A stretch of DNA of 64,000 bases from an uncultured Eubacteriales bacterium (GTDB lineage: Bacteria; Bacillota; Clostridia; Oscillospirales; Oscillospiraceae). The notes beneath the pieces are model-generated. The model saw only the letters and a program-made list of their open reading frames with translations. It made no database searches and was not told the origin of the DNA. The DNA is taken from assembly GCA_900317855.1 (NCBI GenBank), contig ONIG01000007.1, positions 1 through 64,000 of the forward strand, written 5' to 3'. Every line of letters starts with the position of its first letter. The first letter of the stretch is position 1. Of the stretch, positions 24,218-31,929 are shown piece after piece. A program made the translations under genes and the position numbers.

Positions 24218-24760
24218 TTATGCGATGGCCGCGCCCATGGCGCGGGCGGTCTCGAGTGCGGGGTGGCCGGCGATGGCGCCCGGCTCCGTCACGCCGCCGG
24301 CGAACACTGTTCCGGCGAGACGGCACTTTTCGTAGCATGCGATCCAGCCCTCGAGCCCGTGGATGGCGCGCTCGTCCGTGTCCGGCTCGTCCTCGGTCGC
24401 CGAGGCGAGCAGGTAAATGTCGCGGAACGCGTAGTCCGACGGGAAGAGTGCGTTGGCGCGGTCGAGCAGGGTCTTGAGCTGGCCGCTCATCTCATAATAG
24501 TAAATGGGTGTGGCGAACACGATCACGTCCGCGTGCTGCATTTTTTCCGTGATGGCGACGGCATCGTCGTCGATCACGCACCTGCCCAGCGTCTGGCAGG
24601 CGAGGCAGCCGCGGCAGAACGCGATGTTCTTGCCGCGCAGCGAGATGACCTCTACCGCGTGCCCGGCGGCGCGCGCCCCGTCGGCGAAGGCGTTTGCCAG
24701 CGCTTCGGAGTTGCTGCTCGCGCGCAGGCTCGCGCTGAGGATAAGAATGTTTTTGGCCAT
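24218..24760 (-). CDS. NADPH-dependent FMN reductase / flavodoxin-family protein
   Basis: The 180-residue flavoprotein starts with ILILSASLRASSNSEALA, the FMN phosphate-binding loop of the NADPH-dependent FMN reductase/iron-sulfur flavoprotein group. It has a CRGCLACQTLGRCVIDDD segment near residue 49 with the compact cysteine set seen in iron-sulfur flavoproteins, then FATPIYYYEMSGQLKTLLDR. It could be an NAD(P)H:quinone or FMN reductase with a thiol or FeS centre. ATG 24760 has AGGAGAGG upstream. It is the first gene after the MerR-type promoter. Confidence 0.87.
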   Translation of the reverse strand: MAKNILILSASLRASSNSEALANAFADGARAAGHAVEVISLRGKNIAFCRGCLACQTLGRCVIDDDAVAITEKMQHADVIVFATPIYYYEMSGQLKTLLDRANALFPSDYAFRDIYLLASATEDEPDTDERAIHGLEGWIACYEKCRLAGTVFAGGVTEPGAIAGHPALETARAMGAAIA

Positions 24761-24785
24761 ATCGGTCCTCTCCTTTTTGAGCGGC

Positions 24786-24846
24786 TTGACACTGCCGCTG
24801 TGATCTGATACCATAAGCATACAACCTGAAGCTGACTTCAGGTCAA
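24786..24846. promoter_or_regulatory. Divergent MerR-regulated promoter region with perfect dyad operator
   Basis: Leftward: TTGACC (complement 24841-24846), a 19-bp spacer and TATGCT (complement 24816-24821). The spacer contains the perfect dyad ACCTGAAG-CTGA-CTTCAGGT (24824-24843). Rightward, toward the merR gene: TTGACA (24786-24791), 17 bp, TACCAT (24809-24814), so merR transcription would start close to the operator's left edge. This arrangement implies activation of the leftward operon by DNA distortion and autorepression of the regulator. Confidence 0.82.
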
Positions 24847-24879
24847 GCACTTTTTTACGAATTTTTTTGAGGTGATCCC

Positions 24880-25320
24880 ATGTATACGATCGGACAGGTG
24901 TCGGAGCGGTTTGATCTGCCGGTCTCCACGCTGCGGTATTATGATAAGGAGGGTCTGTTTCCGGCGCTCACGCGCACGTCGGGCATCCGCCGCTTCGGCG
25001 AGCAGGAGCTCGAGGCGCTGCGCGTGATCGAGTGCCTCAAGCGCTCGGGGCTGGAAATCAAGGAGATCAAGCAGTTTATGGACTGGTGCGCGCAGGGGAG
25101 CGAGACGTACCCTCAGCGGCACGCGCTCTTTGTGCAGCAGGCCGAGCGGGTGGAGGCCGAGATCGAGCGTCTGCAGAAGTCTCTGGACATGATCCGCTTC
25201 AAGTGCTGGTACTACGAGCAGGCCATGCGCGACGGCAATGAGGACCGCGTGCACGCCATGCTGCCGGACCAGCTGCCGCCGGACATCCAGCCGATCTACG
25301 ACCACGCGCACGAAACGTAA
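24880..25320 (+). CDS. MerR-family transcriptional regulator
   Basis: This 146-residue protein has an N-terminal MerR winged helix (YTIGQVSERFDLPVSTLRYYDKEGLF, residues 2-27), wing GIRRFGEQELEALRVIECLKRSG, and a long dimerisation helix (about 80-115). The C-terminus has a single cysteine (FKCWYYEQA) and no obvious metal-binding Cys cluster, so a metal sensor of the CueR/ZntR type is unlikely. It resembles the AdhR/NmlR or YyaN groups that regulate alcohol dehydrogenase, flavodoxin or CMD genes in response to electrophiles. It is divergent from its probable target operon. Confidence 0.93.
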   Translation: MYTIGQVSERFDLPVSTLRYYDKEGLFPALTRTSGIRRFGEQELEALRVIECLKRSGLEIKEIKQFMDWCAQGSETYPQRHALFVQQAERVEAEIERLQKSLDMIRFKCWYYEQAMRDGNEDRVHAMLPDQLPPDIQPIYDHAHET

Positions 25321-25353
25321 CCATACAATACGATTCAGAAAGGATGGCGACCC

Positions 25354-25911
25354 ATGAAACAGCGAACGATCCTCTCGACCCTTCTGCTCTGCGCGCTGCT
25401 GCTGACCGGCTGCGGCACTGCGGCCCAGGCCCCGGACGCGACGCCCACCCCCGCGCAGGAGGCGGCGGCCACGCCGACGCCGACGCCAGACCCGCTGAGC
25501 ACCCTGCCGTATACGGACGGCCAGCTCTATGCCGCGGCCTACCTCGGCTATCAGGCACCGACGGACCTGGACTTCTTCCGGCAGACGTATTTCGGCGGCC
25601 GGGAGCTGCCGGTGCACCACATCTCGGACGGGGACTTTTATCTCATCATCCCGCGCGACCCGAACGCGACCGTGCGCCTGTACAAAAACGATATGCTCAC
25701 GCAGACCAGCTCGATCTTTTATGAGCAACCGGACGGCAGCCCGTTCGTGATCGGCTGCAACGTCAGCGATATTTTTCCGGACGTGACGGTCGAGATCACG
25801 GCCTCCGACGGGGAGAAGGTGTCGTTTTCGCCCTTCATCTCGCTCAAGGACGGCAGTGTGGAGGTCGGCGAGTGCGGCCTGAACATCACACGCATCTCGA
25901 CTGCGCCATGA
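25354..25911 (+). CDS. Lipoprotein of unknown function
   Basis: The 185-residue protein has a lipoprotein signal peptide (MKQRT start, hydrophobic core, lipobox LLTGC with Cys 20), then a low-complexity Pro/Thr/Ala tether (ATPTPAQEAAATPTPTPDP) and a folded domain of about 130 residues containing two Gly/Asp-rich beta segments. No enzymatic motif is visible. It follows merR by 33 nt with AAAGGA at the start, so it may be in the same transcript. Release to or display on the outer face of the membrane is expected. Confidence 0.78.
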   Translation: MKQRTILSTLLLCALLLTGCGTAAQAPDATPTPAQEAAATPTPTPDPLSTLPYTDGQLYAAAYLGYQAPTDLDFFRQTYFGGRELPVHHISDGDFYLIIPRDPNATVRLYKNDMLTQTSSIFYEQPDGSPFVIGCNVSDIFPDVTVEITASDGEKVSFSPFISLKDGSVEVGECGLNITRISTAP

Positions 25912-25942
25912 CCGATCGGGAGCGCAGCCCCGGATACAGAAC

Positions 25943-25991
25943 AGATCCCCCTTTGTGCAGCCATTATCCTGCACAAAGGGGGATCTTGTTT
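25943..25991 (+). terminator. Strong terminator
   Basis: A 17-bp perfect inverted repeat (25943-25959 with 25970-25986) is followed by TGTTTTT. It closes the merR-lipoprotein unit before the convergent hydrolase gene. Confidence 0.88.
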
Positions 25992-26002
25992 TTCGCCCGG
26001 CT

Positions 26003-26590
26003 TTACCGGTCGCTGCTTTCCGCGAGCGTCAGCTCCGTGCTCGCGCATACAATCGCGCCCACGCGCTGCATATCGGCGAGATTCGCCGCCTGCACGGCGT
26101 CAGTGACAGAGGACGTGCAGTCCGAGAGCACGACGGCGTCATAGTCGAGCGAGATGGCGTCATAGCACGTCGTGCGGATGCAGTTGGGCGTGGTCGTGCC
26201 CGCGAGCAGGACGGTCTGTACGCCGAGGCGGCGCAAAATGAGGTCAAGACTTGTGTGGAAAAACGCTGAGAACCGGGGCTTTACGAGCACATAGTCCTGC
26301 GGCAGGACGGGAAAGGCAGCCGGAAACGCGTCCGACAGGTGCGCGGCGCAGTCCTCCGAGAGCGGCTTGCCGCCGGAAGCCCACGCGGCCGCGCGCGGCT
26401 TTTCCACGTCGGTGCCGTCGGCCCGGTAGTGCCGCACGGCGTAGATGACGGGAACGCCCGCCTTGTGGCAGCGGTCGATGAGCGCCGCGCACGCGGGCAC
26501 GGTCCCCTCCGCCGCCGGAATGCACAGCGGGGACGCGCTGTCGAGAAAGCCCCGCTGCATGTCGATCATGATCAGTGCCTGTTTGGGCAT
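26003..26590 (-). CDS. Isochorismatase-family cysteine hydrolase
   Basis: This 195-residue hydrolase retains the isochorismatase-type triad: Asp in LIMIDMQRGF (residue about 10), Lys in VLVKPRFSAF (about 104) and the nucleophilic Cys in GTTTPNCIRTT (about 138), preceded by the cis-peptide region LLAGTTT. Family members act on isochorismate, nicotinamide or N-carbamoyl amides, and sequence context does not choose between them. AGGAGGCAGCACC lies before ATG 26590. It is a single gene, convergent with the lipoprotein. Confidence 0.9.
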   Translation of the reverse strand: MPKQALIMIDMQRGFLDSASPLCIPAAEGTVPACAALIDRCHKAGVPVIYAVRHYRADGTDVEKPRAAAWASGGKPLSEDCAAHLSDAFPAAFPVLPQDYVLVKPRFSAFFHTSLDLILRRLGVQTVLLAGTTTPNCIRTTCYDAISLDYDAVVLSDCTSSVTDAVQAANLADMQRVGAIVCASTELTLAESSDR

Positions 26591-26738
26591 GGTGCTGCCT
26601 CCTGATGGTTGAGATGCTCCCATGATAGCGCCCCGCGCCGGATTTGGCAAGCGCCGCTTGCCATTCGCGCCCCGACGTGGTATCCTACCGGGTAGTCCCA
26701 AAAGGGAGGGGCACTCTTTACAAGCAGGAGCGAACCAC

Positions 26739-27611
26739 ATGAGCAGACAACTCGAACCCTATCAGCTGATCGAGCGCAGCATCCAGAAAAAATTCCACAA
26801 GGTGCTCTGGACGCCGTTCATCACCGCCATCAAGCAGTACGAACTCATCGCCCCCGGCGACCGGATCGCCGCGTGCATCTCCGGCGGCAAGGACTCCATG
26901 CTCATGGCCAAGCTCCTGCAGCTGCTGCAGCGGCACAGCGACGTGCCGTTTGAGGTCGTCAACCTCGTCATGGACCCGGGCTACAACGCCGTCAACCGGC
27001 AGAAGATCGAGAGCAACGCAGCACTGCTGCACATCCCGGTCACGATCTTTGAGACGAATATTTTCGATGTCACGAGCGGCATCGAGCAGTCGCCGTGCTA
27101 CCTCTGCGCGCGCATGCGCCGCGGCTATCTTTACAGCAAGGCGCGCGAACTCGGCTGCAACAAGATCGCCCTCGGCCACCACTTCAGCGACGTGGTCGAG
27201 ACGACCGTCATGGGCATGTTCTACGGCTCGCAGCTGCAGGCCATGCCGCCGAAGCTGCGCAGCCGCAATTTCCCGGGCATGGAGCTCATCCGCCCCATGT
27301 ACTGCATCCACGAGGACGACATCATCGCCTGGCAGCGCTATAACGATCTGGAATTCATCCAGTGTGCCTGCCGCTTTACCGAGCGCGCGGCCGCGCACAG
27401 CAGCGACGGCAGCAGCTCCAAGCGGCAGGAGGTCAAGCTGCTGCTGCGCGAGCTGCGGCGCAAGAATCCGGACATTGAAAAGAGCATTTTCCACAGCATT
27501 CACTCCGTCTGTCTGGACACCATGGTCGGCTACAAATCCGGCGGCGTGGAGCATACGTTTGCCGACTGCTACCGCGAGCGCGGGGAGATGGAAAAGGAGG
27601 CTGCGGAATGA
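26739..27611 (+). CDS. TtcA-like PP-loop tRNA thiolation protein
   Basis: The 290-residue protein has an ATP-pyrophosphatase loop CISGGKDSM near residue 46 and a CYLCARMRRG motif near residue 123, with a further Cys pair (QCACRF near 212). These fit the [4Fe-4S] ligands of the TtcA/TtuA family that thiolate tRNA bases such as cytidine 32. Compared with E. coli TtcA the C-terminus is somewhat divergent, so the target base is uncertain. AGGAG lies 8 nt before ATG 26739; an upstream in-frame start is not supported. The stop overlaps a short GNAT-like frame. Confidence 0.85.
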   Translation: MSRQLEPYQLIERSIQKKFHKVLWTPFITAIKQYELIAPGDRIAACISGGKDSMLMAKLLQLLQRHSDVPFEVVNLVMDPGYNAVNRQKIESNAALLHIPVTIFETNIFDVTSGIEQSPCYLCARMRRGYLYSKARELGCNKIALGHHFSDVVETTVMGMFYGSQLQAMPPKLRSRNFPGMELIRPMYCIHEDDIIAWQRYNDLEFIQCACRFTERAAAHSSDGSSSKRQEVKLLLRELRRKNPDIEKSIFHSIHSVCLDTMVGYKSGGVEHTFADCYRERGEMEKEAAE

Positions 27612-27781
27612 TGCAGATTGAGCGTATGCGCCCGGAGGATTTTGACGCGGTTTTCCGTTTGCTTTCCCAGAGCTTCCCGGCCGGGGAGCGGCGGGATGCG
27701 GCGGCGCAGCTGGCGGCCATTCCGCTGTATCTGTGCTCGGCCAAACTGCACCGCGACGGTTTGAAAGGAGAAAACGCATGA
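27608..27781 (+). pseudogene. N-terminal remnant of a GNAT acetyltransferase
   Basis: Fifty-seven residues beginning MMQIERMRPEDFDAVFRLLSQ and continuing with SFPAGERRD match the first strand and helix of GNAT N-acetyltransferases, then stop. The acetyl-CoA-binding motif A and the rest of the fold are absent. It overlaps the TtcA-like stop (ATGATG) and its last codons contain the ribosome site AAAGGAG of the lipoprotein gene, with an ATGA overlap. It therefore may survive as a translational coupling segment after a deletion joined it to the next gene. Confidence 0.6.
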
Positions 27782-28182
27782 AGCATATCCGTATCCTGCC
27801 CCTTTTGCTTGCGCTCGCGCTGCTGTGCACGGGCTGCGCCGCCGGCGGTACAGTGGAGCCAACGCCCGCCCCGGACATGAGCGACCTCCCACTCGACGGG
27901 GGCTATGCCTACCTGCGCGTGGAGGTGCTCTCGCGCGACAAGGACGCGAAAACGCTGGAGGTGCGGGTGCTCGATTTCGGCGATGCAGACGGGGTGAACG
28001 TCGGCGCGCTCCCGGCCGGCGCGCAGGGTACGGTGGACTGTGCCGACTTGCTGTCGATGGCGATGATGATCGACTCCGGCGAGTGGATCATCACCTATGC
28101 AGATCTCGGCCAGCAGGCGTTTCCGCTGCGGCTGACATCGATCGAGAACCCGGAGCACTTTTCCGAGCGTGCGGGGAAATAA
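27778..28182 (+). CDS. Small lipoprotein of unknown function
   Basis: The 134-residue product has a lipobox LLCTGC (Cys near residue 19), a short Pro/Thr linker and a compact domain of mixed beta character (YLRVEVLSRDKDAKTLEVRVL). No enzymatic residues stand out. ATG 27778 is preceded by AAAGGAGAAAA and overlaps the stop of the truncated GNAT frame. It is the last gene before a strong convergent terminator. Its function is unknown, with surface exposure likely. Confidence 0.78.
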   Translation: MKHIRILPLLLALALLCTGCAAGGTVEPTPAPDMSDLPLDGGYAYLRVEVLSRDKDAKTLEVRVLDFGDADGVNVGALPAGAQGTVDCADLLSMAMMIDSGEWIITYADLGQQAFPLRLTSIENPEHFSERAGK

Positions 28183-28221
28183 AAAGTACCGGCTGAGGGT
28201 TTCCCTCAGCCGGTGCTTTTT
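28181..28221. terminator. Bidirectional terminator
   Basis: AAAAAGTACCGGCTGAGGG (28181-28199) pairs with CCCTCAGCCGGTGCTTTTT (28203-28221) with one G-T wobble and a 3-nt loop. A and T runs at the two ends serve both the lipoprotein and the convergent corA-like gene. Confidence 0.88.
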
Positions 28222-28222
28222 G

Positions 28223-29137
28223 TCACCAGAACTTTTTCTTCTTGCACACCCACAGGCTGATGCCCACGGTCACGATGCTCACGACGACGACGGGGTAACC
28301 GTACTTCCACGTCAGCTCCGGCATGCCGACAAAGTTCATGCCGTACCACCCGACGAGCAGCGTCAGCGGCAGGAAGATCGTCGTCACGATCGTCAGGATC
28401 TGCATGATGCGGTTTTGCCGCGTGTCGATCTCGGCCTGGAACAGGCTCTGCAGCTGTGCGCACGATTCACGCAGCAGCTGCGACTCCTCGCGCAGGCGGA
28501 TGACCCGTTCCTCAAACATGCGAAACAGCAGCTGCTCGCTGTCGGTGAAGAAGCCGTTTTCATTCTCGTGCAGCTCGCACGCCACGTCGTCGAGCTGGGA
28601 GTAGTAGCGAAACCACGCCATGGTCTCCTTGCGCAGCGCGGTCATCGGCGCGGAGAAGTCGTCCAGCTCGTGCGCCAGCACCCGGTCCTCGAGCGCCTCG
28701 ATACGGTCCTCGATCTTTTCGAGCCGGTGCAGGTCGCGGGCGATGAGCTGCTCAAAAAAGTCGTAGAGGAACCGGCCGACGCTGCCGTCGGTCCAGCGCT
28801 TTTCCCGGGCGATGCGGCGCAGCAGCCCCTGCAGCGCGCTCTCATCGTCCACGAGCACGACGCGCGTGGCCGTGACGAGATAGCCGCAGGCGAGCGGCTT
28901 GCCGTCCTTGCCCTGGTGCGGCAGCACGAGCGTGCCCGCCAGACAGTCCGAGCGTACCTCGGCCTTGCACACGCGCGCGTCGCGCGCCGGCGGTGTGTGG
29001 TGCAGCGTCCGCTCCAGACCGGGCAGCGCCGGCTGGTGCGACAGCTCTTCGGACGTCAGCAGCACGACGGCGGGCTGCTCCGGCGCGGGCGCGTGCTCCT
29101 GCTGCGTGAGCGTCTGCCCAATGGTATACCAATACAA
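28223..29137 (-). CDS. CorA-family divalent cation transporter
   Basis: This 304-residue CorA protein has a large soluble N-terminal domain, a long stalk helix rich in Glu/Arg/Leu (about 180-240) and two C-terminal membrane helices with the signature YGMNF (GMN) after the first. It imports Mg2+ (or Co2+/Ni2+) as a pentamer. The preferred start is TTG 29137, because GGAGG sits 8 nt before it and a promoter (TTGTGT-17-TACAAT, complement 29173-29201) would place the transcript start near 29166, downstream of the alternative GTG 29182. Confidence 0.88.
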   Translation of the reverse strand: MYWYTIGQTLTQQEHAPAPEQPAVVLLTSEELSHQPALPGLERTLHHTPPARDARVCKAEVRSDCLAGTLVLPHQGKDGKPLACGYLVTATRVVLVDDESALQGLLRRIAREKRWTDGSVGRFLYDFFEQLIARDLHRLEKIEDRIEALEDRVLAHELDDFSAPMTALRKETMAWFRYYSQLDDVACELHENENGFFTDSEQLLFRMFEERVIRLREESQLLRESCAQLQSLFQAEIDTRQNRIMQILTIVTTIFLPLTLLVGWYGMNFVGMPELTWKYGYPVVVVSIVTVGISLWVCKKKKFW

Positions 29138-29172
29138 ATGCGGTCCCTCCCATAAGTCGCGGTGTTTTTCCC

Positions 29173-29201
29173 ATTGTAGCACACCGGGCGCGCGGACACA
29201 A
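29173..29201 (-). promoter_or_regulatory. Promoter of the corA-like gene
   Basis: On the minus strand: TTGTGT (complement 29196-29201), 17 bp, TACAAT (complement 29173-29178). Confidence 0.6.
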
Positions 29202-29209
29202 CGTCCGGC

Positions 29210-29238
29210 TGGAAATCAGGGCGCGGGTGTGCTATACT
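29210..29238 (+). promoter_or_regulatory. Promoter of the EFR1-type gene
   Basis: TGGAAA (29210-29215), 17 bp, TATACT (29233-29238). The -10 is strong and the -35 is weak. It is divergent from the corA promoter. Confidence 0.5.
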
Positions 29239-29268
29239 GAGCAAAAATCATACTTTGGGGGAAGTACC

Positions 29269-30021
29269 ATGATCGTCTATTACACCGGCACCGGCAACAG
29301 CCGCTATGTTGCCCAGCGCTTCGCCGCCGCCCTCGGCGACGATCTCATCACCGCGAACGAATACATCAAAAACGACACGCCCGCCGACCTGCATTCCGAC
29401 CGGCCATGGGTGTTCGTCTCACCGACGTACGGCTGGCAGATCCCGCACATTTTTGCGGACTTTCTCCGCCGCGGCCGTTTTACCGGCAGCCGGAAGGCCT
29501 ACTTTGTCATGACCTGCGGCAGCGAGATCGGCAATGCCGGCAGCCGCATCGCGGCGCTGTGCGCGGACATCGGGCTGGATTACCAGGGCGCGCTGCAGGT
29601 CGTCATGCCGGAAAACTACGTCGCCATGTTTTACGTGCCCGGCGCGGAGGAGGCGGCGCAGATCATCGCGGCGGCGCAGCCGTCCATCGACGGGGGCATT
29701 GCCTGCGTGCAGCGCGGCGAGCCGTTCCCGGCGCCGAAGGTCGGCCCGCTCGACCGGTTCAAGACCGGCCCGGTGAACACGATCTTTTATCAGTGGTTTG
29801 TCAAGTCCGGGCCGTTCACGGTCTCGGACGCGTGCATCGGCTGCGGCAAGTGCGCGCTGAGCTGCCCGGTCAACGGTATCGACATCGTCGGGCGCCGCCC
29901 GCACTGGAACGGCGCGTGCACGCACTGCATGGCCTGCATCTGCGGCTGCCCGGTGTCCGCCATCGAGTACGGGCACAAGAGCCAGGGCAAGCCCCGCTAC
30001 CAATGCCCGGAGTATAAATGA
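29269..30021 (+). CDS. EFR1-type flavodoxin/ferredoxin fusion protein
   Basis: The 250-residue protein fuses an N-terminal flavodoxin domain (IVYYTGTGNSRYVAQ is the FMN phosphate loop; SPTYGWQIP and TCGSEIGNAG are later loops) with a C-terminal ferredoxin module holding two [4Fe-4S] motifs: CIGCGKCALSCP near residue 190 and CTHCMACICGCP near 215. Electrons could pass between FMN and the clusters in a single polypeptide. The partners are unknown. ATG 29269 is preceded by GGGGGAAG. Confidence 0.92.
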   Translation: MIVYYTGTGNSRYVAQRFAAALGDDLITANEYIKNDTPADLHSDRPWVFVSPTYGWQIPHIFADFLRRGRFTGSRKAYFVMTCGSEIGNAGSRIAALCADIGLDYQGALQVVMPENYVAMFYVPGAEEAAQIIAAAQPSIDGGIACVQRGEPFPAPKVGPLDRFKTGPVNTIFYQWFVKSGPFTVSDACIGCGKCALSCPVNGIDIVGRRPHWNGACTHCMACICGCPVSAIEYGHKSQGKPRYQCPEYK

Positions 30022-30035
30022 ATACAGCGAAAAGC

Positions 30036-30070
30036 GAACCCCGCACCAGACAGCCGGTGCGGGGTTCACT
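30036..30070. terminator. Terminator between convergent genes
   Basis: GAACCCCGCACC (30036-30047) pairs with GGTGCGGGGTTC (30056-30067). ACTTTG follows on the plus strand and CGCTTTTC on the minus strand. Confidence 0.75.
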
Positions 30071-30074
30071 TTGT

Positions 30075-30869
30075 TTACAGATAGCACTCCGGCCGCCGCT
30101 GCCTAAGGTACGGGCGCTTCTGTTCGCGCCAGAGCCGCGCCTCGGCGAGGTCGAGCTCCTGCACGATGAGCTGCTCACGGTCGTCGGCTTTATAGATCAC
30201 GTCGCCGCTCGGGTGCACGATGAGCGACTCGCCGGCAAAGTCCATCCCGTCCTCGCGCCCCACGCGGTTGCACATGGCAACGAAGATCTGGTTCTGCATC
30301 GCCTGCACGCGGATCTCCCACTCGAAGAGCTCCATGGGTTCGGCTTTTGTGTTCGCCGTCGGGATGATGACGAGGTCCGCCCCCTTGAGCGCGCACGTGC
30401 GGATGCTCTCCGGCAGGTGCCGGTCAAAGCAGATCACGATGCCGACGCAGCCCCACGGTGCGTCGAACACGAGAAAGCCGTCCTCGGACGGCGTGTAGTA
30501 GTCGCGCTCGTAAAACTGCGCCGCCTGCATGATGTGCACCATCTTGGCCACGCCCGCGCAGTCCCCCTCCGGCGTCAGCCAGAGGGAGGCGTCATAGCGA
30601 CGGCCCTCCTGCTCGAGGTACATGTTCGGCGAGAGGTAGAGCCGGTGCGCCTTCGCCTTGTCCGCGAAGGCCTGCACCGTCGGACTGCCTGCGGGGACGA
30701 CACAGGCGTCCACATTCCGCCCTTCATACTGCGGGAAAAACGGCGTGAGCTGCACTTCCGGGAAAAACAGCAGGTCGCTGCCTGCGGCGGCGTCGCAGAA
30801 GGCGAGGGATTTTTTCAGATTTTCGTCCATGCTTCCGCTCATGGACATCTGCGCCATGGCAAGCTTCAT
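30075..30869 (-). CDS. Carbon-nitrogen hydrolase (nitrilase superfamily, amidase-like)
   Basis: The 264-residue protein has the superfamily triad: Glu in LFFPEVQLTP (about 41), Lys in VAKMVHIMQ (about 109) and Cys in IVICFDRHLPE (about 146). The KMVHI and ICFDRHLPE segments and the size resemble amidases such as N-carbamoylputrescine amidase or omega-amidase rather than true nitrilases. It is 13 nt downstream of the second superfamily member at 30883 on the same strand, so both are probably co-expressed. Confidence 0.87.
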   Translation of the reverse strand: MKLAMAQMSMSGSMDENLKKSLAFCDAAAGSDLLFFPEVQLTPFFPQYEGRNVDACVVPAGSPTVQAFADKAKAHRLYLSPNMYLEQEGRRYDASLWLTPEGDCAGVAKMVHIMQAAQFYERDYYTPSEDGFLVFDAPWGCVGIVICFDRHLPESIRTCALKGADLVIIPTANTKAEPMELFEWEIRVQAMQNQIFVAMCNRVGREDGMDFAGESLIVHPSGDVIYKADDREQLIVQELDLAEARLWREQKRPYLRQRRPECYL

Positions 30870-30882
30870 ACACTTGCTCCTT

Positions 30883-31806
30883 TCATGCGTCCTGCACAGT
30901 CAGGCGCAGCACGTCCGGCCGCGCGTAGTGGCCGCACACGTCGAGCTCCATGCGGCTTGCGGGCACGCGCTGCATGTCGAGATCGGCGCAGAGAATGTCC
31001 TCGCTGTCCCACACCGGCTGCACGACATAGTGCCCGTAGGGGTCGACGATGCAGCTGCCGCCGCGGCAGGGGATGTCGTTCAGGCGCGCGATCTCATCCG
31101 GGCAGTGCAGCCCGGCGGGGTAGTCCGCGCGGTGAAAGACCATGTCGCAGTTGATGAAGTAGCACCGGCCCTCGAGTGCGATGTGCTGCACGGTGGCCTG
31201 CCACTCGGGGTTGTCGTTCGTGTTCGGCGAGATGTAGAGCGTCACGCCCTTTTCATACAGTGCCGTGCGCGCCAGCGGCATATAGCTCTCCCAGCAGATG
31301 AGGCTGCCCATCGGGCCCCACGGGGTGTCTACGACCGGGAAATACCCGCGGTCGGCGTCGCCCCAGACCACGCGCTCGGCCCCGGTGGGCTTGAGCTTGC
31401 GGTGCACGGGTGCGAGCGTGCCGTCCGGGCAGAAGATGAGGTTCGCGTTATAGAGCGTGCCCGTCACGCCGTCGCGCTCCGACACGCCGATGCTCACATA
31501 CGCGCCCGCGGCCTTTGCCGCCGCGGCGAGGCGCTCCGTCTCCGGTCCGGGCACGACGATGGAGTTATCACAATACAGCTGCCAGTCCTTGCGGCCGTCC
31601 TCGTTGCGTGCGCCGACCGTGAAGCCGAACGTCATGCCGTACGGGTAGCCGGGGATGAACAGCTCCGGGAACACGATGAGCTCCGCACCGAGCTGCGCGC
31701 ACTCCGCAATCAGGCGCACGGCCTTGTCCGTGCACGCGGTTTTATCAAACAGCACCGGCGCCGCCTGCACCACGGCGATGCGGCACGTCGGCTTGAGATC
31801 TTTCAT
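30883..31806 (-). CDS. Nitrilase-type carbon-nitrogen hydrolase
   Basis: This 307-residue protein resembles genuine nitrilases: catalytic Glu in IVFPELFIPGYPYG (about 46), Lys in HRKLKPTGAE (about 135) and Cys in SLICWESYMPLARTAL (about 170), the CWE[NS]YMPL form being the nitrilase signature. It could convert a nitrile to the acid and ammonia, or act on an amide or cyanide-like substrate. It precedes the amidase-like gene, suggesting successive or parallel hydrolysis of C-N bonds. AGGGAGG stands before ATG 31806. Confidence 0.88.
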   Translation of the reverse strand: MKDLKPTCRIAVVQAAPVLFDKTACTDKAVRLIAECAQLGAELIVFPELFIPGYPYGMTFGFTVGARNEDGRKDWQLYCDNSIVVPGPETERLAAAAKAAGAYVSIGVSERDGVTGTLYNANLIFCPDGTLAPVHRKLKPTGAERVVWGDADRGYFPVVDTPWGPMGSLICWESYMPLARTALYEKGVTLYISPNTNDNPEWQATVQHIALEGRCYFINCDMVFHRADYPAGLHCPDEIARLNDIPCRGGSCIVDPYGHYVVQPVWDSEDILCADLDMQRVPASRMELDVCGHYARPDVLRLTVQDA

Positions 31807-31871
31807 ATGCCTGCCTCCCTGAAACGATTTTCTGCCCTTAAAATAACACGACTTTGCTAGGAATTCAAGAC

Positions 31872-31902
31872 GCAAAAACGCCCGCACATCGTGCGGGCGT
31901 TT
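31872..31902 (-). terminator. Terminator of the thiamin salvage operon
   Basis: AAACGCCCGCAC (31876-31887) and GTGCGGGCGTTT (31891-31902) form a 12-bp stem. On the minus strand it runs into TTTTTGCG. It stands 28 bp after the cytX stop. Confidence 0.87.
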
Positions 31903-31929
31903 CCGGCTTGGAAATTTTCGAAAAAGGCT

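Noticed and set aside
22410-24335. Plus-strand 641-codon open frame
   Set aside because: Antisense shadow of three well-supported minus-strand genes (CMD-cupin, hydrolase, FMN reductase).
29138-29182. GTG 29182 as start of the CorA-like protein
   Set aside because: It lies upstream of the predicted transcript start near 29166 and lacks a ribosome site, while TTG 29137 has GGAGG at good spacing.
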